Origin: Prinsepia uniflora
Taxonomy: Eukaryota > Streptophyta > Magnoliopsida > Rosales > Rosaceae
NCBI GenBank assembly: GCA_032719365.1
Contig: CM064872.1
Span: 75,465,321 to 75,529,320, forward strand
Direction: 5' to 3'
DNA: 64,000 bases
The position numbers and the translations under genes were made by a program. Below, one piece after another: positions 11,866-21,288 of this stretch (positions are counted from its first letter, which is position 1; every line of letters begins with the position of its first letter). The notes beneath the pieces were generated by a model. That model did not search any database. It was not told the origin of the DNA and was given only the letters and a program-made list of their open reading frames with translations.

Positions 11866-13068
11866 ATGTCGGACGAACGAGACGAAGGAGAGCTCAATCA
11901 CACCCCCTTTATTCGGGGAAACACCACCGGGAACGTCCCGGATGCCTACCGGCAGACTCTGGATGACTTGATGCGCGAGGTGGCCGCGCTGAAGGCCCAC
12001 AATGCAAAAATCGACGCAAAGAACCAACTCCTAACTGAGCAGTACACGAATACGGTTGCCCTCGTAAGGATGTCCCAACGCGGGGACCAACCGGGAGGGG
12101 AACCGGCCGACCGCTCACGGGCCGAGGAGAGACGGGCCGAAAGGCTGCGCGCTACACACGTTGTAATCGAAGGGTCAGCAGACCAGCCGGGAAGGCAGCG
12201 AAGGCCGAACCCGGCCTCTTCTGGTCGGTTCCTCATCCAGCCCACGAAGGCAGGACCCTCCGGAACCAAAATCTATCGGGATGCCCGACAACTGCTAGAG
12301 GAACGCCAAGTCGTACCGGCTAGGCTTTCCTACGAAACGTCGGACGCAGGGACCTCATCGGGGAGGCATCACAGCTCGACCGGTCGCCAGGCCGGGGCCG
12401 AGCACCCGGACCATGGGCCAGGGGACGGAGGATGCAAGACAACCCGAAAGGACGAAACCCAATCGCGGGGACATCAGCAGGACGAGACAGGTTCAACAGC
12501 AGGTAGTTACTCCCAGGGCAGAGAAGCAAGGGCCCGCCAAGACAAGGGCCGTCGGCCGAATGAGACTTCTACCCAACTGCCCGGCGATCAGAGCGCGGAG
12601 ATTGAGGCCCTCCTAAAAAGAGTACGCGCCTTGGAGGCAAAGGAAGATAGGAGCAAGGCGCCAGCCTTGAAGAAGGTCAACCCCGGTCCTTTCTCGGAGA
12701 GACTCCTCCGCTCTTGTCACAAGACTGGGGTCAAACCCCTCAAAATTGCCCTCTACACAGGGAAGGGAGACCCCAACACCCACTGGAATAACTACACTTC
12801 TGCTTTGGCATACCGCGATGCCTCGGAAGATGAACAGTGTCTCATCTTCAGCTCCACCCTCACCGACGCGGCCCTGAACTGGTTCTACCGTCTGCCGCCA
12901 GGCACGATCGATTCCATTGAGGATCTTCATTCTACGTTCTTAAGTCAGTTCATGATCCAAACCATCCGGCTCGTATCTACGGACGATCTGTTCTCCATCA
13001 GGCAGAGGGAAGACGAAACTCTCCAAAAATACGCCGCAAGGTTCAGTTTGGAGTACTCCCGCTGCTAG
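11866..13068 (+). CDS. Tat element gag region, ended by an in-frame TAG
   Basis: This is the structural (capsid-type) part of the polyprotein. The frame is open from 11797, but that ATG falls in the primer binding site, so I choose the ATG at 11866 (MSDERDEGEL). The N-terminal third is hydrophilic and repeat-poor. A retrotransposon gag domain is visible around 12760-13060, with DAALNWFYRLPPGTI and LHSTFLSQF. The frame ends at TAG 13066-13068, but the same frame is open immediately after it and still reads gag-like sequence. The stop therefore looks like a point change rather than a natural end. No clear CCHC zinc knuckle was seen before it. Confidence 0.8.
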   Translation: MSDERDEGELNHTPFIRGNTTGNVPDAYRQTLDDLMREVAALKAHNAKIDAKNQLLTEQYTNTVALVRMSQRGDQPGGEPADRSRAEERRAERLRATHVVIEGSADQPGRQRRPNPASSGRFLIQPTKAGPSGTKIYRDARQLLEERQVVPARLSYETSDAGTSSGRHHSSTGRQAGAEHPDHGPGDGGCKTTRKDETQSRGHQQDETGSTAGSYSQGREARARQDKGRRPNETSTQLPGDQSAEIEALLKRVRALEAKEDRSKAPALKKVNPGPFSERLLRSCHKTGVKPLKIALYTGKGDPNTHWNNYTSALAYRDASEDEQCLIFSSTLTDAALNWFYRLPPGTIDSIEDLHSTFLSQFMIQTIRLVSTDDLFSIRQREDETLQKYAARFSLEYSRC

Positions 13069-15720
13069 GATACTGACGACAAGGCCGCCTTCAATGCCTT
13101 TCGGAGCGGCCTCAAGGAGTCTCCCTTCAAATATGCCGCTCATACTGAAGAGTGGGGGAGCTACGCCGAACTCATGAGAAGGGCCAGCATTCATGCAAAG
13201 GCCGAATTCTTCCACACTCCTCCAAGGGAGAGCAGAAACGCTCAGCACAACCTCCCAGCCACAAATTCGGGAAAAACTCAACCAGACCCCAGTGGTCACA
13301 ACGGCGGTCGTTCCGAAACGGGGAAGAGGAAGCTTCACTTTGAGTCCCGCAAACAGGAGAAGAGGGGACGGCCAGGTCGCAATGACCGCGATGTTCACCA
13401 CGGGAACCCCCAGGAGGGCAGAGGGCTGGTGGCAGAGGGCGCAGGCCCCAGACGCCGGTTCGAGACATACACGATTCTGAATACGACACTGGACAATGTC
13501 TTGTTGAGTGTGGAGGACATGATCCCGAAGCCCAAGCCAAGAAACCCGAACTACCGACCTATTGTCAACAAGGAAGCCTTCTGCCAGTACCACAAGTACA
13601 ATGGGCACACCATTGAGGAATGCGTCGCCTTCAGGGACATAGTTGAACAGCTAGTCCGCGATGGTAGGCTCGACCAATTTGTGACCCGAGCACAGGCCAC
13701 CCCGGCTCGCCTTCAAATCAACACTATCAGTGGAGGCCCGACTTTGTCCTCCCCAATAACCTCCAATCGGGCCAGGAAGAACTTCAACAGGGTGGCGCAA
13801 TCCAACCAAGTACTCAGTATCGGCGCCAGCCGACCCGGCAAGGTTGCAAAGGCCGGATGGAAACCTATCAGCTTCTCAGAGGAGGAGGAGCGAGGCATCG
13901 TGTTTCCACACGACGATCCCCTGATCGTCCGGGCGTTAATATCGAATTGCGACGTAGGCCGCATCCTAGTCGACACCGGCAGTTCGGTCAACGTTCTCTT
14001 TTGGGAGGCTTTTCAAAAGATGGGTTTAGACGAGAAGGAACTGGACCGAAAGGTCACGCCTCTTCTGGGGTTTTCGGGGGACTCTGTCCTCCCAAAGGGA
14101 ATTATCACTCTGCCCATTACCATGGGCTCCGAGCCCCTCACATCCACCACGTTGACCGCTTTCCTGGTGGTCGAATGCCCGACCGCCTACAACGCGATCC
14201 TTGGCCGTGGCCTGCTGAATCAGATGCGAGCCATCGTATCCACCCACCTCCTACTAATAAAATTCCCAACACCTTTGGGGTCAGGCCAGGTGCAGGGAGA
14301 CCAGCTCTCCGCCCGGACGTGTTACGCCACTTCTCTCACTAAAACAAGCCCGCGACTGCCCGAGGCAACGGAGACACTTTCAGTCACAGAATCGGCACTA
14401 GGAGACGACCCCGTGGAGCCGGAATACATGGAAGTACTCAGGGGCAGCCCTCCGGAAGACCCCCGCGATTTATCTCACACGCCCCATGCCGAACCAGTGA
14501 AGGAGACAGAGACAATTCCTCTTTCCGAGGAGCACAAGGACCGCCAGGTTCGAATAGGCTCGAAACTCAGTCCCACCATCCGCTCCGCCCTCATCAAGTT
14601 TCTTCAGGACAACGCTGAGGTGTTCGCATGGTCCTACGCGGATATGCCCGGCATTTCTACCGATGTAATCTGCCACCGGCTCACCATCGACCCCTCCTTC
14701 AGACCGGTCGTGCAGAAACAACGAAGCTATGATGCAGAGAGACAACTGGCCATGCAGGCTGAGATCACGAAACTCAGCACGATCCACTTTGTCCGGAAGG
14801 CCATATATGCTGCATGGGTCGCTAATGTCGTCCTGGTCAAGAAACCTACGGGGCTATGGCGAATGTGTATTGACTTCACGGATTTGAACAAGGCATGCCC
14901 AAAGGACAACTTTCCGCTTCCCAAAATCGACATGCTGGTGGACGCGACGGCGGGACACGAGCTGCTCAGTTTCATGGACGCCTATTCTGGCTATAATCAG
15001 ATAATGATGAATCCAGAAGACCAGATCCACACGAGCTTCCGGACCAATTTGGGGGTCTACTGTTACAATGTCATGCCCTTCGGTCTGAAGAATGCGGGGG
15101 CAACCTATCAACGATTGGTCAATTTCATGTTTGCCGACCAGATTGGCAAAACCATGGAGGTATATGTGGATGACATGCTTGTCAAAAGCAGGACGGCAGA
15201 CGAGCACGTCCCCAACCTGGCCAGAATGTTCAAGGTCCTCAAACACTACAGGATGCGCCTCAACCCCGCCAAGTGTGTCTTTGGCGTGGGCTCGGGCAAG
15301 TTTCTAGGGTACATGATTAGCCAGCGCGGCATCGAGGCCAACCCGGAAAAAATCAAGGCTATCATGGACATGCAACCCCCTCAAACACACAAGGACATCC
15401 AGAGCCTCACGGGGCGAGTAGCAGCCCTCACCAGATTCATATCCAAGGCGACGGATAGGTGTACCCCCTTCTTCAAGGCGCTGAAAGGCAAGGGGAAGAA
15501 GGTCAACTGGACGGAGGAATGTGCCAAGGCATTCGCGGAGCTCAAGCAATACATGAGCAGCGCGCCACTCCTAACCAGGCCAGAGGCGGGGGAACACCTT
15601 TTCCTTTACCTGTCCGTGTCCACCTCGGCCGTTAGCTCGGTCCTTGTCACCCGGAGGGCTGGGGCCGAGAATCCTGTCTATTACGTCAGCAAGGCTTTGC
15701 AAGACGCAGAAACCCGATAG
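13069..15720 (+). CDS. Tat element late gag, protease and reverse transcriptase
   Basis: This continues the gag frame after the TAG; the first internal ATG is 13174. The aspartic protease active site LVDTGSSVNVLF is at about 13966-14001. Reverse transcriptase follows, with WRMCIDFTDLNKACPKDNFP (about 14860-14920), the MPFGLKNAGATYQR block (about 15074-15115) and the catalytic YVDDMLV at 15163-15183. The start of the RT-linked RNase H lies at 15590-15720 and looks weakened. The frame ends at TAG 15718-15720, and RNase H sequence continues in the same frame directly after it. The residues for reverse transcription are present, but the stops mean the full chain would need readthrough. Confidence 0.88.
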   Translation, partial: DTDDKAAFNAFRSGLKESPFKYAAHTEEWGSYAELMRRASIHAKAEFFHTPPRESRNAQHNLPATNSGKTQPDPSGHNGGRSETGKRKLHFESRKQEKRGRPGRNDRDVHHGNPQEGRGLVAEGAGPRRRFETYTILNTTLDNVLLSVEDMIPKPKPRNPNYRPIVNKEAFCQYHKYNGHTIEECVAFRDIVEQLVRDGRLDQFVTRAQATPARLQINTISGGPTLSSPITSNRARKNFNRVAQSNQVLSIGASRPGKVAKAGWKPISFSEEEERGIVFPHDDPLIVRALISNCDVGRILVDTGSSVNVLFWEAFQKMGLDEKELDRKVTPLLGFSGDSVLPKGIITLPITMGSEPLTSTTLTAFLVVECPTAYNAILGRGLLNQMRAIVSTHLLLIKFPTPLGSGQVQGDQLSARTCYATSLTKTSPRLPEATETLSVTESALGDDPVEPEYMEVLRGSPPEDPRDLSHTPHAEPVKETETIPLSEEHKDRQVRIGSKLSPTIRSALIKFLQDNAEVFAWSYADMPGISTDVICHRLTIDPSFRPVVQKQRSYDAERQLAMQAEITKLSTIHFVRKAIYAAWVANVVLVKKPTGLWRMCIDFTDLNKACPKDNFPLPKIDMLVDATAGHELLSFMDAYSGYNQIMMNPEDQIHTSFRTNLGVYCYNVMPFGLKNAGATYQRLVNFMFADQIGKTMEVYVDDMLVKSRTADEHVPNLARMFKVLKHYRMRLNPAKCVFGVGSGKFLGYMISQRGIEANPEKIKAIMDMQPPQTHKDIQSLTGRVAALTRFISKATDRCTPFFKALKGKGKKVNWTEECAKAFAELKQYMSSAPLLTRPEAGEHLFLYLSVSTSAVSSVLVTRRAGAENPVYYVSKALQDAETR

Positions 15721-17778
15721 CCCGACTTGGAGAAATTGGCACTTGCACTGGTGGTAACAGCACGGCGACTGCGCCCATACTTTCAAGCACACGAAATCAA
15801 AGTCGTCACTAATAAACCTCTCCGGCAGGTCCTCCAGAAGCCCGACACCTCGGGTAGGCTAATTAAATGGGCAATCGAGCTCAGCGAGTTCGACATCAAC
15901 TATGTGGCAAGGACCGCAGAGAAAGGACAAGCGGTGGCCGACTTCGTCGCTGACTACTCCTATCAACCCACCCAGTACATGCCACCCGGGGGTACTACTG
16001 AGCAGGATCTTCCCGCCAGGGAAGAAGCATGGAAGTCTACCTCTACCATCGACCCCACCCGGCCGTGTTGGACACTGTACGTCGACGGTTCTGCCTGCCA
16101 CAGCGGATCGGGGGCGGGCTTAGTCCTTACATCCCCCGACCAGGTCAAGCTAGAGTACGCTCTAAGATTTAGCTTCCGAGCGTCCAACAATGAGGCAGAG
16201 TACGAGGCTCTGCTGGCTGGCCTACGCCTCGCCAGAGATATGGAGGCCCAACAACTACGCATTTTCAGCGACTCCCAACTGGTCGTCAGCCAGATCAACG
16301 ACAATTTCGAGGCCAAGGACGCGTCCATGGCTCTATACTTGGCCCTTGCCAGACAACTCCTGACGTCGTTCACAAACTTTGAGGTTGCTAAGATACCGCG
16401 ATCGGAAAACAGCCATGCCGACGCCCTGGCTCGCCTGGCATCCTCGCTGGATGACAAGGAAGGGAGACGAGTTTTAGTCGAGGTCCAACACCGACCTAGT
16501 ACCAGACCAAACCCTGTGTACACCATCAACACCAGCCCGACATGGATGGAGCCCATCAAGGCCTACCTGCAAGATGGCTCTCTCCCGGACAACAAGTTGG
16601 AAGCCAAGAGAATCAGAAGGCAGGCAACTCGCTACACAATTCAGCGAGACCACCTGTATAAGCGCGGATTCACCACCCCGCTCCTAAAGTGCCTCACACC
16701 CCAACTAGGAGACTACGTGTTGCGGGAAATGCACGAGGGCATATGCGGGGACCATTCGGGCGCAAGAACTTTGGCACACAAGGCATTCCGCCAGGGATAC
16801 TTTTGGCCAACGATGCTCGCAGATGCCACTGCTCTCACACGGCAATGCGACAAGTGTCAGCGGCACGCCCAAACCCCTCACCTGCCAGCTGAACCCCTCA
16901 CTTCCATGATGAGCCCCTGGCCCTTCTCACAGTGGGGACTCGATCTTATCGGGCCAATGCCTTTGGGCAAGGGCAAGGTAGCCTACGCGGTGGTGGCAGT
17001 AGACTATTTTACCAAATGGGCCGAGGCAAAGCCCCTTGCGTCCATCACGGCTCCTCAGATCGAATCGTTCGTATACCAGAGTATCATCTGCCGTTTTGGG
17101 ATCCCGCACACCATCGTAACCGATAACGGGAAACAGTTCGACTGCAATCGCTTCAAAGCATTCTGCCAGACATACGGCATACAGCTCCTCTTCGCCTCCC
17201 CTGCACACCCTCAGTCCAACGGCCAAGTGGAGGCCGTGAACAAAAATATCAAGTACAACCTGAAAAAACGGTTGGATGAGGACAAGGGCAAATGGGCAGA
17301 CATAATCAACGACGTCCTTTGGTCGCATCGTACGTCGTACAAAACGGCCACCAACGAGACCCCCTTCGCTCTGGCATTTGGGACAGAGGCCGTGGTACCC
17401 GTGGAGGTCGGAGAAACATCATACCGTGTCCTCAACTATGACCCGGGCACCAACGATCAGCAGATTTCCCTCAACCTCGATCTCCTTGAGGAAAGGCGGG
17501 ATCAAGCCAACTTGAAAAACTTGGCTTACAAGCAGAGGGTGGCTAGATACTATGACTCGAGGGTTCGACACAGAAGCTTCCGAGTGGGGGACTTGGTTCT
17601 CCGCAAGGTCAACCTTGGCACCAAGGACAAGGCCGCGGGCACCTTTGCCCCAAACTGGGAAGGACCATACACCGTGGCCAGAGTCTGCCGAGAGGGGACT
17701 TACGAGCTTCAAAATTCCGAAGGGAAGACGCTTCCACATCCCTGGAACGTGGACCATCTCAAGTATTATTACAGATAA
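15721..17778 (+). CDS. Tat element RNase H, archaeal-type RNase H and integrase
   Basis: This is the third part of the same frame after the second TAG; the first ATG is 15727. It contains the end of the first RNase H, then a second RNase H from about 16069 (WTLYVDGSACHSGSGAGLVL, with NNEAEYEALLAGL and FSDSQLVV). Integrase follows with the His-Cys zinc motif (about 16732-16860, ending CDKCQRHA). Its catalytic core has Asp in GLDLIGPM (about 16938), Asp in VTDNGKQF (about 17119) and Glu in NGQVEAVNK (about 17229). The C-terminal part holds a GPYTVARV-type domain. TAA is at 17776-17778. The doubled RNase H separates this lineage from chromoviruses and Athila. Confidence 0.9.
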   Translation, partial: PDLEKLALALVVTARRLRPYFQAHEIKVVTNKPLRQVLQKPDTSGRLIKWAIELSEFDINYVARTAEKGQAVADFVADYSYQPTQYMPPGGTTEQDLPAREEAWKSTSTIDPTRPCWTLYVDGSACHSGSGAGLVLTSPDQVKLEYALRFSFRASNNEAEYEALLAGLRLARDMEAQQLRIFSDSQLVVSQINDNFEAKDASMALYLALARQLLTSFTNFEVAKIPRSENSHADALARLASSLDDKEGRRVLVEVQHRPSTRPNPVYTINTSPTWMEPIKAYLQDGSLPDNKLEAKRIRRQATRYTIQRDHLYKRGFTTPLLKCLTPQLGDYVLREMHEGICGDHSGARTLAHKAFRQGYFWPTMLADATALTRQCDKCQRHAQTPHLPAEPLTSMMSPWPFSQWGLDLIGPMPLGKGKVAYAVVAVDYFTKWAEAKPLASITAPQIESFVYQSIICRFGIPHTIVTDNGKQFDCNRFKAFCQTYGIQLLFASPAHPQSNGQVEAVNKNIKYNLKKRLDEDKGKWADIINDVLWSHRTSYKTATNETPFALAFGTEAVVPVEVGETSYRVLNYDPGTNDQQISLNLDLLEERRDQANLKNLAYKQRVARYYDSRVRHRSFRVGDLVLRKVNLGTKDKAAGTFAPNWEGPYTVARVCREGTYELQNSEGKTLPHPWNVDHLKYYYR

Positions 17779-18199
17779 GTTGTTGTAAAACGCCGCAAGG
17801 CGCACGGCCCACGGCCATCTTTTGTAAACATGTTCTGGCATACCCAGACTAACCTATGAATAACATTCATCCACCAATCCATTCAAGTTTTATTACAAAC
17901 CTTCCCAAGTCATACTTTCTCGGCCTATGTTCCAACACTGACGGATACCATCGGCCATCAGTGGCCGACTTACTAAGACTACAGTCTCCACTTATGGGTT
18001 AAATTTCGTTCGTTTACTTCCGTATGAAACCCAAACCATCCTTGACGGATATTTCCCAGTCTTAGTCCGAGACACTTGGTGTTTTTTAGTTCACCTCCAA
18101 CCACATATCCATTACCAAACTAAAGCAGTTTATTAAAACAATAGTCATATTACATAAGGCCTAGGCCGAATTACATTGCAAAAATGGAAGAAACCGACA
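17779..18199. other. Spacer between pol and the antisense gene
   Basis: This 420-bp non-coding stretch lies inside the element, between two converging coding units. It probably holds the 3' ends of both transcripts. No distinct terminator was identified. Confidence 0.5.
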
Positions 18200-20064
18200 C
18201 TACTCGTCGTCGCCACCCTGCTCGGCCGTCTCTTCATCCTCGCCATGCGGCTCGTCCACCTTCTCGGCTTCGGAGTGGTCGATTGGATCTTCCGACTCCA
18301 GGTCCTCCTCCTCATCATCAGGCAGAGGATTCCCATCGTCGTCCAGGTAGTCCTCAACCCTTGGCGGAGACTTGAGCCATGGGAAGGCAATCGACACCCC
18401 CGGGTTGGATAACAGCAGCTTCTTGTAAAAGCCATCCTCCAGGGCAGCACCAAATTTCATGAACGACTTCTCACATTCCGGAGACGCCTTGTACTCTTCC
18501 ACCCCGACCTTCTTGGCCGCGATCAACTGCTCGGCCAGCCTCGCATTAGCCGACTCCTGCTCGGCCAACCTAGCTTTCGCCTCAACCAGCTCGGCCTGAA
18601 CCCGCTCTGTTTCCTCGGCCTTCGCCGCTGCTTCCACCTCGTTGGCTTTAACCTTCAGCTCTAACTCCGCCTTCGCCTCAAGCGCCTGGTTGAACAGTTT
18701 TTGGTTGGCCGCCAAGGCTTGCTCCCGTCCTTCAACCTCCCGCTTCATGTCCACAGCATGTTGCCTAATGTTGCTAGCATGACGGAAGGTTGAGAACACT
18801 TCACCGAGAAACTGCGAAGGCCACAGGCCGAGTTAAAAAAAAAAAAAAAATATAGAGACAACACACGAAAGGAAACCAGAAACGAAGCTTACATGCGAGC
18901 CAAGCCTCATGGTCTTGTCACAACGGTCGGCAAAGTCCCTCGGCTGGACTTCGGCTATCTCACCCAACTCATATTGGGACCCCCGAACCACTGTGTTCAT
19001 GAAATCCAGCTGCGAGGGGTGGAAGGCCGTGCTCAGATGCCGCCAGCTGTCATCCACCTCAGTCGTCCTGATCAGGTCAGGCTCCCCCTCCGCATTAACA
19101 AAGTACGACTTGATCGACGAATCAAGCGTCGGCCTTTTCAACTTCTTTGGCACCTGTCGGCCAGCCAACAGTGAGGTCTGCGAAGGCACGATCATATCCC
19201 TCACCACTTCTTTGGCATGTCCCATATAAACGGCCCCCGGGTTTTCCTATCCCTCGCCTCCACGTAAATCCACCCTGTTTTATCCCTTCGAAACTGATAC
19301 AGGTGGTTTATATGGCCCCAGGACGGCTCTCCTTTCCCGGCCAACTTGAAGGCCGTGTACACACCCGTCAGGGCAATCCAGGCGTTGGGGTTGATCTGAC
19401 CGATGGCAACGCCAACCTGGGCAACCATCCGTTGCACCCAAGGATGGAGGGGCAGGACGACTCCGTGTGTGAAGACGTCTGGGTGGAAGGTCGTCCAGGG
19501 TTCCGGTGGATCACTCGGCATGTCCGTATCCCCGACTAGCCTCATCACCAGCGAATCGGGCACGTGAAACGCCTCTCGGTAGGCCTGAATATCATCCCAT
19601 TTGATCGTGCTCAGCTGACGATCTATTTGATAGACGGACGCCGCAACGGTCACCTGCTTCATGGCATCATCCACGTCGATCTCAATCAACATCGGCCTGG
19701 ATGTCACATCTTGATCGCTTGTCCCCACGGCTTCTTTCCCTCTCGACCGACCTGACATCAGTGGTATGCCTTCAAAGACATCGGTCTGCCCCACTGAATC
19801 TACATCAACGATCAACCGTTCGGCCTCACCACTGGCCGAAACAGCCTCGTCTGGCATCTGAGCAAAAGCTTTTTCAAGCTCCTCCTCCAGATCCCTCTCT
19901 TCCTCGGCCTGCGACTTCAGATTCACCTCTGGCCGAGATGTCCCTGAAGTTGAAGCCGATCCACTCGTCCTTAACCGGGTGTCAGAGGCGGCCGAGGCCG
20001 TTGAATCATCCTCGAAGGCATTTCCAGACCGGGCGTCCGTGCCTTGAGAATCTTCAGACACCAT
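18200..20064 (-). CDS. Antisense accessory gene of the Tat element (gypsy-type transposon domain)
   Basis: This protein is coded against the direction of gag-pol. The first exon starts at ATG 20064 (MVSEDSQGTDARSGN). An acidic N-terminus is followed by a domain with VLPLHPWVQRMVAQVGVAIG and INPNAWIALTGVY, resembling the plant 'putative gypsy-type transposon' family (Transposase_28). An intron is evident at 18892-18812 (GTAAGC to TTCGCAG), in phase. Exon 2 runs from 18811 to the stop at 18200. It encodes a long Ala/Glu/Lys-rich coiled coil and a very acidic C-terminus (EEEDLESEDP). Around 19200-19225 the frame shifts, and a one-base change would explain it. Antisense ORFs in this position are known from some Tat elements; their function is unknown. 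Confidence 0.7.
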
Positions 20065-20392
20065 CTACAAATACAAAAAACCTTCCTAAGACGGGGAAAA
20101 CAGGTCGACTCTCCTTACCAACCGACATATGGGATCTAGAAGCTACGGGACAAACATGCATATGTGTTCATCCCATGTTCTTGCAAAAGACAAATTTTGA
20201 ATCCAACTCACAAGGTCAAAATTTACGTACCTTGTTTTTTACTTGGGGGTCACCGTGAGCACCGCGGTAAACCTTGATCGGAAATCGCCTTGCTTCACCG
20301 GAAATCGCTTTTATACTTTGCTCTCACCAACACTCACAATTCACTTGGATGCAAAGTAAAAAGTGAAATTGCTTTCAAGCCTTTTTATACTA
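20065..20392 (-). promoter_or_regulatory. Promoter and 5' UTR of the antisense gene
   Basis: On the minus strand two TATA boxes are visible: TATAAAAA at 20389-20382 and TATAAAAG at 20315-20308. A 5' UTR intron is suggested by the donor GTACGT at about 20230 and the acceptor TTTGTAG directly before the ATG at 20064. Together these make the antisense unit look like an independently transcribed gene. Transcription itself is inferred. Confidence 0.55.
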
Positions 20393-20550
20393 TCCAAGTT
20401 TAACCATGGTTAAAAAACTAGCCGTTATAACCATGGTCGGCCAGCCCAACGGTCACTTCGACCTCGATCAGCGGAAGGGTCACCTCGATTTGCGCGAGCA
20501 TTTACACCCGCACTACGCATTTAAGGCGACACCCTTCACGATTGAGACCC

Positions 20551-21100
20551 CAAGTGACATGTGATCGGCCTTCAGGGTACCCCCTAGGCCGATCGGTCAC
20601 CTCATCGTGCAAGGTCCTGCGCCAGCTGACCGACCAAGGTGACATCCTTCACCTTGGCACCAAGTGACATGTGATCGGCCTTCAGGGTACCCCCTAGGCC
20701 GATCGGTCACCTCATCGTGCAAGGTCCTGCGCAAGCTGACCGACCAAGGTGACATCTTTCACCTTGGCACCAAGTGACATGTGATCGGCCTTCAGGGTAC
20801 CCCCTAGGCCGATCGGTCACCTCATCGTGCAAGGTCCTGCGCAAGCTGACCGACCAAGGTGACACCCTTCACCTTGGCACCAAGTGACATGTGATCGGCC
20901 TTCAGGGTACCCCCTAGGCCGATCGGTCACCTCATCGTGCAAGGTCCTGCGCCAGCTGACCGACCAAGGTGACATCCTTCACCTTGGCACCAAGTGATAT
21001 GTGATCGGCCTTCAGGGTACCCCCTAGGCCGATCGGTCACCTCATCGTGCAAGGTCCTGCGCAGGCAGGTCGATCAAGGTGGTCGGCCTGCAGGGCACCC
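20551..21100. repeat. 110-bp tandem array, about five units, two hairpins per unit
   Basis: CAAGTGACATGTGATCGGCC recurs at 20551, 20661, 20771 and 20881, and with one change at 20991, so the period is exactly 110 bp. Units differ by only a few bases; the last decays after about 21065. Each unit contains two inverted repeats: GATCGGCCT with AGGCCGATC, and CCAAGGTGA with TCACCTTGG. The array lies between the antisense promoter and the 3' LTR. Tandem arrays in this region are common in Tat and Ogre-like elements. Confidence 0.93.
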
Positions 21101-21269
21101 CTAGGCCGATCGGCCGCCCACGTACACCCGTCCAACGCCAGTTTTAAACTCCCATCCTTCGTTTTTTCTCCTCTGTCAAGGGCTTGGGGGACTGGGGACT
21201 AGCATACGACGCACCAGAACAGGCCGACAAGCATAATACAAGCCCTCAACCGAGGCAATCCACCTCAGT

Positions 21270-21288
21270 CAACGACTTGGGGGACTTC
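21270..21288 (+). other. Polypurine tract region before the 3' LTR
   Basis: ACTTGGGGGACTTC directly precedes the 3' LTR. The purine run is short, but it sits where plus-strand priming takes place. Confidence 0.5.

Noticed and set aside
11684..17841. Many overlapping long frames on both strands inside gag-pol, such as 12940-13608 minus and 15963-16559 minus
   Set aside because: They lie opposite or out of frame to recognised gag-pol domains in GC-rich sequence and contain no known motif.
19201..19225. A 27-nt intron in the antisense gene
   Set aside because: GTGAGG and TTCGCAG are present, but 27 nt is below the size plants can splice; a one-base change is simpler.
20551..21100. CRISPR-like array
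   Set aside because: The units are directly adjacent 110-bp tandem repeats without unique spacers, within a plant retrotransposon.
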